Assembly: GCA_013335235.1 (NCBI GenBank)
Contig: JAAXVZ010000051.1
Span: 1 to 7,830, forward strand
Source: Nanobdellota archaeon
GTDB lineage: Archaea; Nanobdellota; Nanobdellia; Woesearchaeales; GW2011-AR15
Direction: 5' to 3'
DNA: 7,830 bases
Every line of letters starts with the position of its first letter. Position 1 is the stretch's first letter. The notes beneath the pieces are model-generated. The model saw nothing but the letters and a program-made list of their open reading frames with translations. It was not told where the DNA came from and searched no databases. The position numbers and the translations under genes were made by a program. Below are positions 5,532-7,830 of this stretch, one piece after another.

Positions 5532-7830
5532 GATCTCATCCAGTAGCTTTGGCAATTATTCTCACTCTACTTTCAGCAGTTCTTGCCTCAGCCCAGATTC
5601 AGGAAGCGAACAACGGCAATGAACAGAATATGCTCCTTTCGGCATCAGAGCTGGATTATCCGCCGTTATCTATCGTGACAGAAGAGGGCATGGCAGATGG
5701 ATTCTCTGTTGAGCTGCTGCGTGCTGCTTTGGGTGCGGTCGGCCGCAATGTCTCTTTTTATGTTGGCCCATGGTCAGAGATAAAAGAGGATCTGGTGCTT
5801 GGGAAAATAGATGTGCTTCCTCTGGTTGGAAGAACACCTGAGAGAGAGGCCATATATGATTTCACAGTACCTTATCTGACTATGCATGGCGCGGTCTTTG
5901 CGAGAGCAGGTGACAGGAGCATAACCTCTTTGGAGTCTCTCAAAGACAAAGAACTGGTAGTTATGAACGGAGACAATTCAGAGGAATATGCCCGAAGGGA
6001 AAACCTGACATTGAATCTAGTTTCAATCCCGACATATGAAGAGGCATTCAGGCAGCTTAGCGAAGGAAAGCATGATGCTATCCTGGTCCAGGATTGGGTC
6101 GGGAAACAGATTGTGAAAGATTTGATGCTCACCAATATAGAGCAAGTCTTGACCCTGGGCGGATTCAAGCAGGATTTCACTTTTGCGGTAAAAGAGGGAG
6201 ATTCCGAACATCTGTCTCTCCTGAATGAGGGCTTATCTAGGATCATTGCAGATGGGACCTATGATCGGATATATCTTAAATGGTTTGGCGTCCCACGTTA
6301 TAATGCGGGTTCTCCTGCGGAATCAACTACGCCGACTTTCGATCCTGAACTAGTGAGATCAAAAGGCTTAGAGACAGCGAGCATGGTTGCTGAGTACATA
6401 TCACTTAATGAAAAAACAGTCAAGGAACTGCAGGAGGATGCGGTATTCAATAAGATTACAGTACAGAGCATAGGTGAGACAGGCTATACCCTAATCTATG
6501 ATCCAGATTCAGGGGAGATATATTTTCACCCGCAGAAGAGCCTGGTTGGAACAAATGTTAATGCGTTCAGGTGGACCTTGCCAAGTTTTTGGAAATTGAT
6601 CAACCATTCGCTTGGCAAAGAGTGCAAGGAGTCCTCGGGATACTATGACTGGAAAGAGTTTGACGGTACCATAACCCAGAAATATCTAGTCAATATCTGT
6701 GTTGCAGGGAAGACTAAGGACAATCGCCGACTGCAGGTCTCAGCAACTTCTTATATTAATGAGGATATTGGAAGAAAATACGTTTTTTTATATGAAGTCA
6801 AAGAAGCAAGCTCTTTTGCAAAAGCCTCAATAAAACAAAAAGCAGAGGATGTATCAAGGCAGATCGAGATATATCTGAGGTCAAACCCGACTAAGACCCT
6901 CGCTGACCTTCAGGCAGACACATATTTCAGGGATATTGCAGTTCAGCCAGTAGGAAAGACAGGCTATACTGCAGTGACAGATTACAACACCTTGGTCTCC
7001 CGGTTCCACAAGAACCCTGCAATTATAGATCTTGACCTATCAACACTGAGATCTAGGCTACCAGGTTTCTGGGAGATAATGTCCCGGACAAAAGGAGGAC
7101 GTGAAGCAGAGGGGTTCTATGATTGGCAGGAAACCAATGGGTCTATCAGGAAGAAATACATGTATGTCTCTGTTGTGCCGGTGCTGACTGCAGATGGAGT
7201 AGGGCTTCATGTTGCAGCTACAACCTATCTGGATGAATTCGATGAACCTGCCCAGGATATTATTCCAAAACAAGAGCCAGACAGCAACAATGTGCTTTAT
7301 TTTGGAGGTATAGGTATAATTACATTACTTGTTATTTTCTCTCTGGCAAGAACAAGGAGCTCTAATCTTGATAATGGAAAGCTAATCTTTATGCTTGTCT
7401 CTCTCACGATCCTGATACTCTCTCTCATGCTTATCCAGACATACCTGATCACAATGCAGGTAAGGGAAGACCACATAACTCAATATATCTCTAAGCAGAG
7501 CACACTCCTGAGAGGCAAAGTCGACTCGCTGCATTCAAACCTTGATCTGATAGTAGTTGACGCAAAGGTGACGTCTGAGGATGACCGCCTGAATTTGCAT
7601 GATGAACAGCTTGAATATGAAATCCTTACTCCTTTCTTCCAGAGATTGTCTTCTTATTTGGAAAGTGCGTATTATCTCGACCAAAACGGGCAGGTATTAT
7701 CTAGGGTCCCGTTCAAGGAGTCATATAGGCAAACTAAAAAGAACTATCTAAACAAGCCAGGTGTAAATGAAAGCATACAATCCAAATCTATAGTCATCTC
7801 ACTGCCATTTGCTACAGACTATAATACTAC
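5528..7830 (+). CDS. Multi-headed receptor: SBP_bac_3, two Cache-like domains, two TM helices, third Cache-like domain (3' end off window)
   Basis: The frame is open to the right edge; 767 residues are visible. Signal peptide 1-22 (ALAIILTLLSAVLASAQ). SBP_bac_3 domain at about 35-258, with DYPPLS (43-48), GRTPEREAIYDFTVPYL (101-117) and DAILVQDW (183-190). By family precedent (LAO/HisJ type) Arg106 would hold the ligand carboxylate and Asp189 the amine, so an amino-acid-like ligand is plausible. Two Cache-like domains follow at about 275-415 and 430-575. TM1 is about 588-608; a short basic loop (RTRSSNLDNGK) indicates the cytoplasmic side; TM2 is about 618-640. The remaining residues begin another outside domain (SAYYLDQNGQVLSRVPF, then NKPGV), typical of dCache sensors. 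A further TM helix and cytoplasmic output (HAMP, PAS, kinase or cyclase) are expected past the edge but not seen. The only two cysteines (366, 391) lie in the first Cache-like domain. It overlaps the HAMP gene by four bases. Confidence 0.9.
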   Translation, partial: MRSHPVALAIILTLLSAVLASAQIQEANNGNEQNMLLSASELDYPPLSIVTEEGMADGFSVELLRAALGAVGRNVSFYVGPWSEIKEDLVLGKIDVLPLVGRTPEREAIYDFTVPYLTMHGAVFARAGDRSITSLESLKDKELVVMNGDNSEEYARRENLTLNLVSIPTYEEAFRQLSEGKHDAILVQDWVGKQIVKDLMLTNIEQVLTLGGFKQDFTFAVKEGDSEHLSLLNEGLSRIIADGTYDRIYLKWFGVPRYNAGSPAESTTPTFDPELVRSKGLETASMVAEYISLNEKTVKELQEDAVFNKITVQSIGETGYTLIYDPDSGEIYFHPQKSLVGTNVNAFRWTLPSFWKLINHSLGKECKESSGYYDWKEFDGTITQKYLVNICVAGKTKDNRRLQVSATSYINEDIGRKYVFLYEVKEASSFAKASIKQKAEDVSRQIEIYLRSNPTKTLADLQADTYFRDIAVQPVGKTGYTAVTDYNTLVSRFHKNPAIIDLDLSTLRSRLPGFWEIMSRTKGGREAEGFYDWQETNGSIRKKYMYVSVVPVLTADGVGLHVAATTYLDEFDEPAQDIIPKQEPDSNNVLYFGGIGIITLLVIFSLARTRSSNLDNGKLIFMLVSLTILILSLMLIQTYLITMQVREDHITQYISKQSTLLRGKVDSLHSNLDLIVVDAKVTSEDDRLNLHDEQLEYEILTPFFQRLSSYLESAYYLDQNGQVLSRVPFKESYRQTKKNYLNKPGVNESIQSKSIVISLPFATDYNT
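6350..6772 (+). repeat. Tandem Cache-like domain, unit 1
   Basis: Residues about 275-415 of the SBP-Cache receptor. Landmarks are ITVQSIGETGYTLIYD (310-325), LPSFWKLI (351-358) and GYYDWKE (371-377). Unit 2 carries the same landmarks in the same order, with the GETGY/GKTGY motif exactly 160 residues (480 bases) later. Within the outside domain this unit also has the two cysteines of the visible protein. Confidence 0.75.
6815..7252 (+). repeat. Tandem Cache-like domain, unit 2
   Basis: Residues about 430-575 of the same protein. It opens with a helix (EDVSRQIEIYL, then LADLQAD) that I recognise from many bacterial and archaeal Cache sensors, followed by IAVQPVGKTGYTAVTD (470-485), LPGFWEIM (511-518) and GFYDWQE (529-535). 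It appears to be an old duplication of unit 1: protein landmarks are kept, while DNA identity is obvious only around the GYT motif (6957-6969 matching 6477-6489). Confidence 0.75.

Overview
The window holds five genes, all on the + strand and packed end to end (gaps of 38, -17, +16 and -4 bases), so it reads as one operon or part of one. Both ends are cut: the first gene runs in from the left edge and the fifth runs out through the right edge. No non-coding stretch exceeds about 40 bases, and I see no RNA gene, mobile element, CRISPR array or terminator.

Organism: most likely an archaeon, perhaps a DPANN lineage such as Woesearchaeota. Moderate AT richness, heavy use of ATA for Ile and AGA/AGG for Arg, GGAGG ribosome-binding sites, and the C-terminal tail of gene 1 (TM segment, then a basic helical tail of a kind I associate with archaeal membrane proteins) point that way. 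Bacterial candidate phyla such as Omnitrophota share this codon style, so this is an inference of moderate confidence.

Layout: (1) 2-1261, a C-terminal part of a membrane-anchored, helix-rich extracytoplasmic protein of unknown function. (2) 1300-3495, a cytoplasmic PAS-PAS-PAS-GAF-PAS sensor with no kinase or other output domain. (3) 3479-4564, a XylF-family sugar-binding lipoprotein with no transporter genes beside it. (4) 4581-5531, a two-TM HAMP protein with an extracytoplasmic helical sensor region and no kinase domain. (5) 5528-7830+, a large receptor with a signal peptide, an amino-acid-type periplasmic binding domain (SBP_bac_3), two tandem Cache-like domains, two TM helices and the start of a third Cache-like domain; its output region lies beyond the window.

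How they may work together: genes 2 and 4 end in the same coiled-coil tail (nine identical residues, RELKMIELK, inside a longer similar stretch) and both stop without a catalytic domain. A binding-protein gene follows each. The simplest reading is a multi-part environmental sensor: a sugar-binding lipoprotein signals through a HAMP membrane partner, the cytoplasmic PAS/GAF protein joins through the shared tail, and the last gene adds a multi-headed receptor. The catalytic partner, if there is one, is outside the window. This assembly is inference; the domain calls are read from the sequence.
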